From positions 1,329,455 to 1,393,454 of the forward strand of contig NZ_CP149925.1 in the NCBI RefSeq assembly GCF_038087665.1: DNA of 64,000 nt. Direction: 5' to 3'. This DNA is from Gallaecimonas sp. GXIMD4217 (lineage in GTDB: Bacteria; Pseudomonadota; Gammaproteobacteria; Enterobacterales; Gallaecimonadaceae). Shown here in pieces: positions 1-8,749 of this stretch; position 1 is the stretch's first letter; every line of letters begins with the position of its first letter. The position numbers and the translations under genes are program-made. Under the pieces are notes generated by a model. The model was not told the origin of the DNA. It searched no databases and saw only the letters and a list, made by a program, of their open reading frames with translations.

Positions 1-527
1 AGGTCCTGCAGTCCCAAATCATCGGGAATGTCCACGTCCGAGGCGACAGCGGTCATCTCCGGGACCAGCCATTTTCCCTGTTCATCGAAATTGCTCGAGT
101 CCCAAAGCCAGGGCAGCAGGGCCAGGTGATAATCGGCGCCAGTGGTGGCATGGCGATGGTTGGAAATGTCGCTGTGCTTGAGGCCAAGGGCGGCCAATAC
201 CTGAGGTGTTTGTGTTTCGATTTGTTCTACGGCGTAGTAGAAGTCGTCATCGGGGAGGTCCGAGGCGCCGTAGATCAGCAGCTCATCGGTTTCCAGATAA
301 TGCCATTCCTCGGTGCTATCACAGGCTGATTGGGGACCCTCGTCCTCTTTCGGGAAATACAAACCCGTTTCCCGGGCATCCTTGAAGGTACCGACCACCT
401 TGGGGCCGCCGTCGGGCTTGTCCGGCTGGCCGGGTTCGATACCGGGCTCGCCATCGTTTCCGCCGCTGCCGCCACAGGCCGACAGCATCAGGGAAAGCAC
501 CAGGGTGGAAAGCAGCGTTTTTTTCAT
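1..527 (-). CDS. Lipoprotein of unknown function (3' end outside window)
   Basis: Reading from ATG at 527 down to the window edge gives about 175 residues with no stop. The N-terminus is a lipoprotein signal: MKKTLLSTLVLSLMLSAC, with lipobox LSAC and Cys18 as the expected lipidated residue. A Gly/Pro/Asp-rich linker (residues 19-43) follows, as in many outer-membrane lipoproteins, then a soluble domain I do not recognise, rich in Asp, Glu, Trp and Tyr. A purine-rich AAGGA lies about 10 bases upstream of the ATG. The gene has no close partner: the next gene is over 300 bases away. The lipoprotein call is firm; function is unknown. Confidence 0.7.
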   Translation of the reverse strand, partial: MKKTLLSTLVLSLMLSACGGSGGNDGEPGIEPGQPDKPDGGPKVVGTFKDARETGLYFPKEDEGPQSACDSTEEWHYLETDELLIYGASDLPDDDFYYAVEQIETQTPQVLAALGLKHSDISNHRHATTGADYHLALLPWLWDSSNFDEQGKWLVPEMTAVASDVDIPDDLGLQD

Positions 528-860
528 AAACCACGTCCTTAATGGTTATTTTGGGAAGCCTTCGCGATGGTATTTAATTGCTTTTTGTTTTTCAAATGGC
601 CATTTGTCGTGGTCAGCTTTTGTTTAAAAAGCCAGGGGCTTGATTGAATATCTGTTTTTTCTAAAGCGCTTTTCACTGAAGGGCGAATAACATCGGCTGT
701 CGTGATGCTCCATCAATTCCCATGATGCTCTTGTCATAGAAGATGGATTTAAACCAGGGGATGGCCATTGGCGCCGGACACTCAAAGCGCTCGTGCCCGG
801 CTTTTTATTGAATCGACAGCGAGAAGCCATGCCAGCCTTTATTTATTCCCCTCAAGCTGC
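528..860. other. AT-richer intergenic region, orphan hairpin
   Basis: There is no convincing gene here. The base composition is clearly more AT-rich than the flanking genes. At 773-809 there is an imperfect hairpin (GCCGGACAC pairing with GTGCCCGGC) followed by TTTTTATT, which would act as a factor-independent terminator for plus-strand transcripts. No plus-strand gene ends just before it, so it may be fortuitous or mark a lost gene. The promoter of the lipoprotein should lie near 540-620. Confidence 0.35.
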
Positions 861-1499
861 TTAACGCAGCTGCAGCGTCTCGCTGCAGAGCACCTTGATG
901 CCTTTCTTGGGCCTGAGGGCCCACTCCAGCATGGCCCGGGCGACCAGCTTTGTCTTGATGGGGCGCCAGCGCCTGGGCAGCAAGGGGCCAAGCAGGCGGC
1001 ATAGCGTCAACGCCAGTTCCTCGCCCAGGCGACGCTGGGCCCTGGGGCCGGCATCCAGCAGGGAAGGGCGCACCAGGCACAGGCAGGGAAAATCCAGCAG
1101 CTGCAGATCCCGCTCCGTTTCACCCTTTACCCTCAGGTAGAAGTTGGCGGCGCGGGCGTTGGCGCCCATGGAGGAGCAATAGGCCCAGGCCGGGGTGCCG
1201 TGCTCCCTGGCCAGCCTGGCCAGGGCCAGCACCAGATCGTGATCCACGGCCCTGAAGGCGGACTTGCCGCCGGCGGCTTTCAAGGTGGTGCCCAGGCAGC
1301 ACAGGGCGGCGTCGGCCCGCCACCAGGTGGCGTCATCGGGCAGCTGACTGAAGTCCAGTACCGGATTGTGCAGCTTGGGATGGCTGGGCAAGGGGGTGCG
1401 GCTGAGGACCACCACCTTGTCCACACGGGCGTCGGCAAGGGCCAACGCCAGCAACTGCCGCCCCACGGCGCCCGTTGCCCCCAGCAAGAGTAAGGTCAC
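861..1499 (-). CDS. NAD(P)-binding Rossmann-fold protein (TIP30/atypical SDR-like)
   Basis: A 212-aa protein that opens with a dinucleotide-binding fold, LLLGATGAVGRQLL (residues 4-17, GxxGxxG). It carries a YLRVK segment near residue 122, which fits the YxxxK catalytic pair of short-chain dehydrogenases, with CSSMGAN just before it as the likely catalytic Ser region. Length and layout resemble the HTATIP2/TIP30-like and YbjT-like NAD(P)-dependent oxidoreductases, which are shorter than classical epimerases. Substrate cannot be inferred. It stands alone on the minus strand, divergent from the downstream sensor gene, with about 120 bases between the two starts. Confidence 0.75.
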   Translation of the reverse strand: MTLLLLGATGAVGRQLLALALADARVDKVVVLSRTPLPSHPKLHNPVLDFSQLPDDATWWRADAALCCLGTTLKAAGGKSAFRAVDHDLVLALARLAREHGTPAWAYCSSMGANARAANFYLRVKGETERDLQLLDFPCLCLVRPSLLDAGPRAQRRLGEELALTLCRLLGPLLPRRWRPIKTKLVARAMLEWALRPKKGIKVLCSETLQLR

Positions 1500-1620
1500 A
1501 TTCGCTCCTTGACGCTCCCCTCGTCACCGCCTTTCCCGCCAAGGGAAAAAGGCGGCTAACCTTAAAGATAAACTTGATATGTCCTCCCTGCCTGCTCCGT
1601 TTTTGGGGAACTGCCAACAG

Positions 1621-3234
1621 ATGACGCGCCTTACCCGAGGCATGACACTGCTGATTGCCCTTACCCTGTTGCTGACAGCGCCCGCTGCCGCCCTGGAGCA
1701 GGTGACGCTGCAGCTGCGCTGGAAGCACCAGTTCCAATTTGCCGGTTATTACCTGGCCAAGGCCAAGGGCTACTACCGGGACGAGGGGCTGGAGGTCACC
1801 ATCCTGGAGAACGGCCCGGGCCAGCCCGGCCCCCTGACCAAGGTGGTCAACAAGGAAGTGGAGTTCGGGATCACCGCTTCGGGCGTGGTGGTGGAGTACG
1901 CCAATGGCGCCCCCGTCGTGGTGCTGGCGGCCATTTTCCAGCACTCGCCGGTGACCTGGCTGGTGCGGGGCGACAGGGGTATCGAGTCCCTGCACGATCT
2001 GGCCGGTAAGCGGCTGATGACGCTGCTGCCGGTGATGGAAAGCGTCGAGCTGCTGGCGCCCTTCCTGGTGGAGGGCATGACCCTGGAGCAGCTGGAGCTG
2101 GTGCCCACCAGCTTTGATATCCAGGATCTCGTCGACGGACGGGTCGACGCCTTCAACGCCTATCTCAGCAACGAACCCTTCCTGCTCGAACGCCGGGGCA
2201 TTCCCTTCAAGCTGATCCAGCCCAGGACCTACGGGGTGGATTTTTACGGCGACGTGCTCTTCACCCATGCCGAGCTTGCCCGCCGGAACCCGGAGCTGGT
2301 GCGGCGCTTTCGCCGGGCCAGCCTCAGGGGCTGGCGGGACACCATGGCCGACATCGAAGGCACCGCCGCCTTCATCCATGCGAACTACGCCACCGACAAG
2401 TCGCTGGAGCATCTCATCTTCGAGGGACGCCAGCTCAAGTCACTGGTGCTGGATGACATAGTGCCGATCGGCCACATGAATCCCGGCCGCTGGCGCCGCA
2501 TCGCCGAGGTCAACGCCAGCCTGAAGCTGATGCCCGCCGATGTGGAGCTGGCGGGCTTCATTTACGACCCCAACCCGCAGCAGGATCTGTCCAACTATTA
2601 CCTGGTGGCCGGCCTGCTCAGCCTGGCGTTGTTGATCAGCCTGTCGGTGATGACGGTCATTGCCACCCTCAATCGCCGACTGCGCCTGGAGATAGCCAAA
2701 CGCCGGGCCAAGGAGTTGGAGCTGGAACGGCTGGCCCGCACCGATCCGCTCACCGATCTCATGAACAGGCGCGCCTTCCTGGAGGCCGGCGACAGGGAGT
2801 TCGCCCTGTCCCTGCGCCAGAAGCATCCGCTCAGCCTGATCATGGTGGACCTGGATCACTTCAAGGACATCAACGACAACCACGGTCATCCGGCCGGCGA
2901 CAGGGTGCTGCAGCAGGTGGCGGATCTGCTCAGGGAGCATGTGCGGGAAAGCGATGCCTGCGGCCGGCTGGGGGGCGAGGAGTTTGCCCTGCTGCTGCCC
3001 GAAACCGCCTCGTCGGCGGCCCTGCACCTGGCCCAGCGGTTGCGCCAGGCCCTGGCCGAAACCCCCATGACCCTGGAGGACGGCCGCCAGCTCAAGGTGA
3101 CCATGAGCCTGGGGGTGGTGGAGCGGCTGCCCGGGGAAAGGTGTTTCGGGGCCCTGCTGAGCCGGGCCGACAACCACCTCTACCGGGCCAAGGCGCTGGG
3201 GCGGGATCAGGTGGTCAGCACCGGCCCCTGCTAG
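1621..3234 (+). CDS. Diguanylate cyclase with periplasmic NMT1/THI5-like substrate-binding sensor
   Basis: A 537-aa inner-membrane sensor. A signal-like segment (residues 1-21) leads into a substrate-binding domain of the NMT1/THI5 type (about 23-320), with the hallmark LQLRWKHQFQFAGYYLAKAKG. A membrane helix (about 328-352) and a short coiled linker follow, then a GGDEF domain. The active site reads GGEEF (about residue 450) and is preceded five residues earlier by RESD, a match to the product-inhibition I-site RxxD. It should therefore be an active c-di-GMP synthase regulated by a periplasmic ligand, possibly a pyrimidine or amine of the thiamine-precursor kind. I chose ATG 1621 because GGGGAA lies upstream and the signal peptide starts there; an in-frame ATG at 1579 is possible. 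Confidence 0.85.
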   Translation: MTRLTRGMTLLIALTLLLTAPAAALEQVTLQLRWKHQFQFAGYYLAKAKGYYRDEGLEVTILENGPGQPGPLTKVVNKEVEFGITASGVVVEYANGAPVVVLAAIFQHSPVTWLVRGDRGIESLHDLAGKRLMTLLPVMESVELLAPFLVEGMTLEQLELVPTSFDIQDLVDGRVDAFNAYLSNEPFLLERRGIPFKLIQPRTYGVDFYGDVLFTHAELARRNPELVRRFRRASLRGWRDTMADIEGTAAFIHANYATDKSLEHLIFEGRQLKSLVLDDIVPIGHMNPGRWRRIAEVNASLKLMPADVELAGFIYDPNPQQDLSNYYLVAGLLSLALLISLSVMTVIATLNRRLRLEIAKRRAKELELERLARTDPLTDLMNRRAFLEAGDREFALSLRQKHPLSLIMVDLDHFKDINDNHGHPAGDRVLQQVADLLREHVRESDACGRLGGEEFALLLPETASSAALHLAQRLRQALAETPMTLEDGRQLKVTMSLGVVERLPGERCFGALLSRADNHLYRAKALGRDQVVSTGPC

Positions 3235-3308
3235 CTGGCTGGACCATTGCACTACCTCGAATTGGGTAGACTAGCGCCAGTTAAAGTAGGGCTAAAGTTG
3301 CTAACTTC

Positions 3309-4013
3309 ATGTTTCTTAATGATTTTGTGACCAGGAAGGGTGAATGTTTCACCTTTTCCCGCCGCCAGGCCAGCGATTTTGCCAAGCAGGTGGCAGACGA
3401 TTTCAACCCCATCCACAACGAAGACGCCAAGCGCTTCTGCGTGCCCGGGGATCTGCTGTTTTCCTTCCTGCTCAGCCGGGTAGGCCTGCACCAGAAGATG
3501 CAGTGCACCTTCTCCGGCATGGTCGGTGGTGATCTGGCCCTGCGCCTGGACGAGGCCGAAAACGAGGTGCGGATCCTCGACGAGGCCGGCAAGGAATACC
3601 TGGATGTGCGCTTCGAAGGCGAGCGCAGCCAGGACATGGCCCTGATCGAGCACCTGGTGCGCCGCTATGTGCGTTTCTCCGGCCAGAACTTCCCCCATAT
3701 CCTGGGGCCGCTGATGGAAAAGCACCAGGTGATGGTCAACCCGGCCCGGCCGCTGGTCATGTACCAGTCCATGGCGGTCAGCCTGGAGCGGCTGGATCTC
3801 AAGGCCCCGGAGGTCGTGCTGAGCGGCGCCGAGCTGGAGGTGGTCGGCAAGCGCGGTAATGTCACCCTCTACTTCAATTTCGTCGAAGACGATCTGGTGG
3901 TCGGCACCGGCGAGAAGCAGATGGTGCTGTCCGGACTGGTGCCCTTTGATCAGGCCGGCATGGACGGCATGGTCGCGCTCTATCACAGCCTCAAGGCCCA
4001 ATATCAGGGCTGA
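3309..4013 (+). CDS. DUF3581 family protein
   Basis: A 234-aa protein matching the DUF3581 family of marine gammaproteobacteria. The N-terminal half, with DDFNPIHNEDAKRFCVPGDLL at about residues 31-51, resembles the MaoC/hotdog dehydratase motif in which Asp and His sit in a DxNPxH pattern. A hotdog fold is thus likely, but no reaction is known. There is no signal peptide, so it is cytosolic. It forms its own transcription unit, ending in a strong terminator just after the stop. Family call good, function open. Confidence 0.75.
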   Translation: MFLNDFVTRKGECFTFSRRQASDFAKQVADDFNPIHNEDAKRFCVPGDLLFSFLLSRVGLHQKMQCTFSGMVGGDLALRLDEAENEVRILDEAGKEYLDVRFEGERSQDMALIEHLVRRYVRFSGQNFPHILGPLMEKHQVMVNPARPLVMYQSMAVSLERLDLKAPEVVLSGAELEVVGKRGNVTLYFNFVEDDLVVGTGEKQMVLSGLVPFDQAGMDGMVALYHSLKAQYQG

Positions 4014-4018
4014 AGAAG

Positions 4019-4045
4019 ACGCCGGGCACCGCCCGGCGTTTTTTT
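4019..4045 (+). terminator. Rho-independent terminator after the DUF3581 gene
   Basis: Nine-base perfect arms ACGCCGGGC and GCCCGGCGT with a three-base loop, followed by seven T residues. It lies directly downstream of the stop at 4013. Confidence 0.9.
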
Positions 4046-4208
4046 GCGCAAGTTTTGACCTTCCTGGTTGTAAGCATCTGTTTCAGCCTGTAAAGGCGTG
4101 TAAAATGGCCGCCGTTTACCGTGGCTTTACTTCTCCTTAACCCGTTTCTCCTCGTCAGCGGGCCGGCAGGAGCCGATCATTGCCCCATTACCATCAGGGA
4201 AATACGTG

Positions 4209-7200
4209 ATGAGCCCCACTCGTTCCGCCCTCAAGAGCCCGGCGGCCGCCATCGTCATGGCCGTGCTGCTGCTGCTGTTCGGCATCCTCTGCCTGCTGCG
4301 CCTGCCCATCCAGCTCACCCCGGATATCGAGCAGCCGCAGATCTCGGTCTTCACCGGCTGGCGCAGCGCCGCCCCCCAGGAGGTGGAGGCGGTGATCATC
4401 GAGCCCATAGAGAACGCCATCAAGAACACCAGGGGCGTCCAGAAGGTGGAAACCAATATCCAGCGCGGCTTCGGCAACATCACCCTGACCTTCGATGTCG
4501 GCACCGACATGACCCAGGCCATGCTGGACGTGATCAACAACCTCAACAAGGCGCCGCCGCTGCCCCTGGATGCCATGGAGCCCAACGTGGTGGCCGGCGG
4601 CGGCCAGGGCAATGCCGCCTCGCTGCTGGTGCGGCCGGTGCCCGGTAACGCGATCGCCGGCATCGACGCCTACCAGCAGTTGATCGAGGACGTGGTCTAC
4701 CCCAGGCTCAGCCGGATCCAGGGGGTGGCCCAGGTCAACCTCAACTCCCAGCGGCCCACCGAGCTGAGGATCACCTTTGACCCTTACCGTACCGCCGCCC
4801 AGGGGCTGACCGTCGGCGACATCGCCGGGCGGATCAGCCGCGCCACCGACGTGTCCGGCGGCTTCGCCGACGTGGGCCGGCGCCAGTACACGGTGCGTTT
4901 CGCCGGCCAGGAGAGCCCCCAGTCGCTGCGGGACATGATCATCGGCTACAGCGGCGACAGGCCCATCTACCTGCGGGACGTGGCAAAGGTGGAAACCACC
5001 CTGGTGGACAGGCCGGGCTTCACCCTGCGTAACGGCGCCCCGGCCTATTACATCACCATAGGCCGCAACAACGACGCCAATACCGTACAGCTGCTGGACG
5101 ACATCAACCTGGCCATCGCCGAGCTCAATGCCGGCCCCCTGGCCGAGGCCGGCCTGATGATCGACCTCAGCTTCGATGCCTCTGTGCATATCCGCAATGC
5201 CCTGGCCCTGGTCAAGGGCAACCTGGGGCTGGGCGTGGCCCTGGCCCTGGGGCTGTTGTGGCTGTTCATGCGCGGCTGGCGCGCCACCGCCATCATCGCC
5301 CTGAGCATACCGCTGTCCATCGCCGCGGCCCTGTTAGTGCTGAGCCTGCTGGAGCGCAGCCTGAACGTGATCTCCCTGGCCGGCCTGGCCTTTGCGGTGG
5401 GCCTGGTGCTGGATGCCGCCATCATAGTGCAGGAGAACATCATCCGCCTTAGGGGCGAGGGTATGGACGACCACAAGGCCGCCCTGCGCGGCGCCATGCA
5501 GGTGAGCGGGGCCCTGCTGGCGTCCACCGCCACCACGGTGGCCATCTTCCTGCCGATCCTGTTCATGGCCGGTGTCGAAGGCCAGCTGTTTTCCGATCTG
5601 GCTCTGACCCTGTCGGTGGCGGTGGTCAGCTCCCTGGTGGCGGCCATCACCGTCATTCCCCTGGCCAGCAAGTACTGGCTCAAGGGCCACAGCAGGCCGG
5701 ATCCCTTCGGCCATTACTGGCAGCGCTTGACCGCCTTCATCATGGCCCTGACCGGCACCCAGGCCAGGCGCCTGGCCTGGATAGCCGGGCTGATGGCCGG
5801 CTCGGTGGCACTGACGGTGCTGCTGCTGCCGCGCACCGACTTCATGCCCAGGGCGCCGACCGATGGCTTCTTCTATGACTTCAGCCTGCCCCCGGGCGGC
5901 AATATCGCCTTTATCGAGCAGGAGCTGGCCGACCGGGTGGTGGAGCGCCTCGAGCCCTACTATCGGGGTGAAAAGGAGCCCGCCATCAAGAGCTACAACT
6001 TCTACACCTATGGCCCCGGCGCCAGCGGCGGCTTCATCTATTCGGCCGATCCGACCCGGGTCGAGGAGCTGATGGAGGTGGTGCAGAACGAGGTGTTCGT
6101 GGGCCTGCCCGACACCCAGGTGTTCATGTTTCGCGGCTCCATGATCAACGTCCGGGGCGGCAACGGCCGCTCCATCGACGTGGAGCTGCAGGGCCCGGAT
6201 CTGGCCCGGCTGATGGCGGTGGCCAAGAGCGGCATCGCCGCCGTGCAGGAGCATATGCCCGGCACCAGTGCCCGGCCGGTGCCGGCCCTGGAAATGGCCG
6301 AGCCGGAGCTCAAGCTGCATCCCAACGACCGCCTGATCAGCCAGGCGGGCCTGAGCCGCGGCGAGCTGGCCAATGCCATACGTGCCTTCACCGGCGGCAT
6401 GTTCATCTCCGAATACTTCGACGGCAATGAGCGCATGAACGTGATCCTGCGTGCCGACGCCTGGCGGAGCCCGGAGCAGCTGGCGGCCCTGCCGGTGTCC
6501 ACGCCGCGGGCCGGGATCCAACCCCTGGGCGCCCTGGCCAGTATCGAGCAGACGGTGGGCCCGTCCCGGCTGCGCCGGGTGGGCGGCAAGCGTACCATCA
6601 GCCTGATCATCCGTCCGCCAGCCGAGATGTCCCTGGAGGAGAGCATCGAGCTGGTGGAGCGGCACGTGCTGCCGCCCATGCAGGCCCAGCTTGAGGGCGG
6701 CGAGAGCCTGCTGCTGAGCGGCAACGCCAACCAGATGCATTCCGCCATCAACGAGATGCTGCTCAACTTCGCCCTGGCCCTGCTGATCCTGCTGATGCTG
6801 ATGACGGCCTTGTTCAAGTCGCTGCGCGACGCCCTGCTGGTACTGCTGGTGATGCCGCTGGCGGTGGCGGGCGGGGTGCTGGCGTTGGCGCTGCTCAATG
6901 TCTTTACCGTGCAGTCGCTGGATCTGCTGACCATGATCGGCTTCATCATCCTGCTGGGGCTGGTGGTCAACAACGCCATACTGCTGGTGGACCAGACCCG
7001 CTGTGCCGAGCGCCAGGGGCTGAGCCGCCGCCAGGCCGTGGCCCAGGCCATCCAGATCCGGGCCAGGCCGGTGTACATGAGCACCCTGACCAGCCTGTTC
7101 GGCATGTTGCCGCTGATGCTGGTGCCGGGCGTCGGTGCCGAGATCTACCGTGGCCTGGCCACCGTTATCGTTGGTGGCATGGCCGTCAGCGCCCTGTTCA

Positions 7201-7292
7201 CCCTGATCCTGCTGCCGGCGGTGTTGCAGCTCGGCAGCCAGACCGAGCGGCTGACCTCCGCCGCCCTTAAGAAGGAGCCAGTCCATGCGTAA
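4209..7292 (+). CDS. RND-family efflux permease (AcrB-like)
   Basis: A 1027-aa inner-membrane pump of the resistance-nodulation-division type. It has the usual duplicated plan: TM1 near residues 12-32, a large periplasmic loop, a TM2-6 cluster from about 335, a second loop and a TM8-12 cluster from about 850. Segments such as PIQLTPDIEQPQISV and LNVISLAGLAFAVGLVLDAA are diagnostic. In the proton relay, the TM4 acidic pair of AcrB (DD) reads LDAA, so only one Asp remains. The TM10 Lys position reads VVNNAI (Asn). The TM11-proximal Arg is kept (RARPVYMSTL). The adaptor gene overlaps the end by 8 bp, so the order is pump then adaptor. No TolC homologue is nearby. I start at ATG 4209; a GTG at 4206 is in frame. 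Confidence 0.9.
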   Translation: MSPTRSALKSPAAAIVMAVLLLLFGILCLLRLPIQLTPDIEQPQISVFTGWRSAAPQEVEAVIIEPIENAIKNTRGVQKVETNIQRGFGNITLTFDVGTDMTQAMLDVINNLNKAPPLPLDAMEPNVVAGGGQGNAASLLVRPVPGNAIAGIDAYQQLIEDVVYPRLSRIQGVAQVNLNSQRPTELRITFDPYRTAAQGLTVGDIAGRISRATDVSGGFADVGRRQYTVRFAGQESPQSLRDMIIGYSGDRPIYLRDVAKVETTLVDRPGFTLRNGAPAYYITIGRNNDANTVQLLDDINLAIAELNAGPLAEAGLMIDLSFDASVHIRNALALVKGNLGLGVALALGLLWLFMRGWRATAIIALSIPLSIAAALLVLSLLERSLNVISLAGLAFAVGLVLDAAIIVQENIIRLRGEGMDDHKAALRGAMQVSGALLASTATTVAIFLPILFMAGVEGQLFSDLALTLSVAVVSSLVAAITVIPLASKYWLKGHSRPDPFGHYWQRLTAFIMALTGTQARRLAWIAGLMAGSVALTVLLLPRTDFMPRAPTDGFFYDFSLPPGGNIAFIEQELADRVVERLEPYYRGEKEPAIKSYNFYTYGPGASGGFIYSADPTRVEELMEVVQNEVFVGLPDTQVFMFRGSMINVRGGNGRSIDVELQGPDLARLMAVAKSGIAAVQEHMPGTSARPVPALEMAEPELKLHPNDRLISQAGLSRGELANAIRAFTGGMFISEYFDGNERMNVILRADAWRSPEQLAALPVSTPRAGIQPLGALASIEQTVGPSRLRRVGGKRTISLIIRPPAEMSLEESIELVERHVLPPMQAQLEGGESLLLSGNANQMHSAINEMLLNFALALLILLMLMTALFKSLRDALLVLLVMPLAVAGGVLALALLNVFTVQSLDLLTMIGFIILLGLVVNNAILLVDQTRCAERQGLSRRQAVAQAIQIRARPVYMSTLTSLFGMLPLMLVPGVGAEIYRGLATVIVGGMAVSALFTLILLPAVLQLGSQTERLTSAALKKEPVHA

Positions 7293-8310
7293 CCTGGTTT
7301 TTTGCCTTGCCCTGCTCAGCGTCCCCGCCTGGGCCGAGCAGCCCCCCAGTCCGGTCCAGCTTGGCGAAAGCCGCCTCAGCCATGACGTGCCCACCCAGGA
7401 CGTGGTCGGCACCGTCTACAGTGTCGACAACGCCGAGATCACCGCCGGCGTGGAAGGGCGCCTGGACTGGGTGGCGACACCCGGTACCCTGGTCGAGGCC
7501 GGCGCCGTCATCGCCCGTATCGACGATGCACCGCTGAGGCTGCAGCGGGCCGAACTGGCCGCCCAGCTGCGCCGGGCCAAGGTCCAGGCCGGCTTCGAGC
7601 TGCGCGAATACCAGCGCCTTCGCGATCTGCAGCAGACCCAGAGCATCTCCGCCGTGCAGCTGGATCAGGCCGATGCCCGCCAGCAGCTGGCCCAGGCCGA
7701 CGCCGAGATCATTGCCGCCCGCCTGGCCCAGCTGGATGACCGGCTGGCCCGCACCCAGGTGCGCAGCCCCGTGGCCGGGGTTGTCAGCCGCCGCCTGCGC
7801 GAAGCCGGCTTCGACGTCAGCCGCAGCACGCCCCTGGTGCAGGTGCAGAACATCCACCAGCTGGAGGTGCGCGCCTTCGTGCCGGTGCAGTACCTGCACC
7901 ATGTCAGGGCCGGCGAGGCGCTGGCGATCAGCGGCACGCGTCTCAGCGACCAGGCCCGGGTCAAGGCGGTGATCCCCGCCGCCGATCCCGGCAGCCAGAC
8001 TGCCGAGCTGCGCCTGGCCCTGGCGCCGGACCAGCAGAGCTGGATCGCCGGCGAGCATGTGTCGGTCAAGGTGCCCATCCGCGCCGCCACCGCCGCCGTC
8101 ACGGTGCCCCGTGATGCGGTGTTGATCCGCAGTGATGGCACCTATGTGGTGACGGTGGATAAGGACAACATCGCCCACCGCAAGGCGGTGACCCTGGGCC
8201 AGGGCCAGGGCGAGTGGGTGACGGTAGAGCAGGGCCTGGAAGCGGGTGAAAAGGTGGTGACCCGTGGCGCCGAGCGCCTCCAGGAGGGCCAGCCGGTCTC
8301 GACCGGCTGA
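7285..8310 (+). CDS. RND periplasmic adaptor (membrane fusion protein)
   Basis: A 341-aa exported adaptor. A signal peptide (MRNLVFCLALLSVPAWA, 17 residues) is followed by a lipoyl half-motif (EITAGVEGRLDWVATPGTLV), an alpha-helical hairpin (about 85-150) rich in Gln, Ala and Arg, the second lipoyl half (RTQVRSPVAGVVSRR), then beta-barrel and membrane-proximal domains. There is no lipobox, so it is probably soluble in the periplasm. Its ATG lies inside the last codons of the permease gene with a good AAGGAG site, indicating translational coupling. It should link the permease to an outer-membrane channel encoded elsewhere. A terminator follows at 8334. Confidence 0.9.
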   Translation: MRNLVFCLALLSVPAWAEQPPSPVQLGESRLSHDVPTQDVVGTVYSVDNAEITAGVEGRLDWVATPGTLVEAGAVIARIDDAPLRLQRAELAAQLRRAKVQAGFELREYQRLRDLQQTQSISAVQLDQADARQQLAQADAEIIAARLAQLDDRLARTQVRSPVAGVVSRRLREAGFDVSRSTPLVQVQNIHQLEVRAFVPVQYLHHVRAGEALAISGTRLSDQARVKAVIPAADPGSQTAELRLALAPDQQSWIAGEHVSVKVPIRAATAAVTVPRDAVLIRSDGTYVVTVDKDNIAHRKAVTLGQGQGEWVTVEQGLEAGEKVVTRGAERLQEGQPVSTG

Positions 8311-8333
8311 ACCCTGCCGCCACCGAGAAGCAG

Positions 8334-8356
8334 CGCCGGGCCCAGCCCGGCGTTTT
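8334..8356 (+). terminator. Terminator of the RND operon
   Basis: Hairpin GCCGGGC-CCA-GCCCGGC, extended by a C-G pair, followed by TTTT. It begins about 25 bases after the adaptor stop. Confidence 0.85.
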
Positions 8357-8452
8357 CATTTGCTGGCATCAAGGCCGGTTATGATTTGCATCAAAAATCG
8401 CCCCGGCCAGGGGCGTTAAGGTGGGCCCATCAACGACGACAGGGACGCCGAC

Positions 8453-8692
8453 ATGCGCATCGACAAGCACGACCTCATCAGCGAGCTGCCGGAATTTCGG
8501 GAGCAGATCCACAACCTCAAGATGAGCAACAACCATTTCGCCAGGCTGTTCGACCAGTACCACCAGGTGGACCACGAGGTGCGCCGTATCGAAGAAGGGG
8601 TGCAGGCCACCTCCGATCATTACCTGGAGGAGCGCAAGAAGGTGCGCCTCAAGCTCAAGGATGAACTCTACGGCATGCTGACCAGTGCCTGA
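8453..8692 (+). CDS. YdcH/DUF465 family small protein
   Basis: A 79-aa, highly charged, largely helical protein. It fits the YdcH (DUF465) family: NHFARLFDQYHQVDHEVRRIE is the typical core, followed by a Lys/Leu-rich helix ending near the C-terminus. The family is widespread in proteobacteria; no biochemical role is established. It has no signal peptide, is probably a short coiled coil, and is transcribed alone between two terminators. Confidence 0.85.
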   Translation: MRIDKHDLISELPEFREQIHNLKMSNNHFARLFDQYHQVDHEVRRIEEGVQATSDHYLEERKKVRLKLKDELYGMLTSA

Positions 8693-8723
8693 CCCGATTT
8701 TTTTAGTCTGTCCTTCCGACCTT

Positions 8724-8749
8724 GCCCGGCCCTGCGCCGGGCTTTTTTT
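8724..8749 (+). terminator. Terminator after ydcH-like gene
   Basis: Stem GCCCGGC/GCCGGGC with a five-base loop, then seven T residues. It overlaps the stop codon of the convergent minus-strand gene (stop at 8748-8750), so the two genes are packed tail to tail. Confidence 0.85.
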
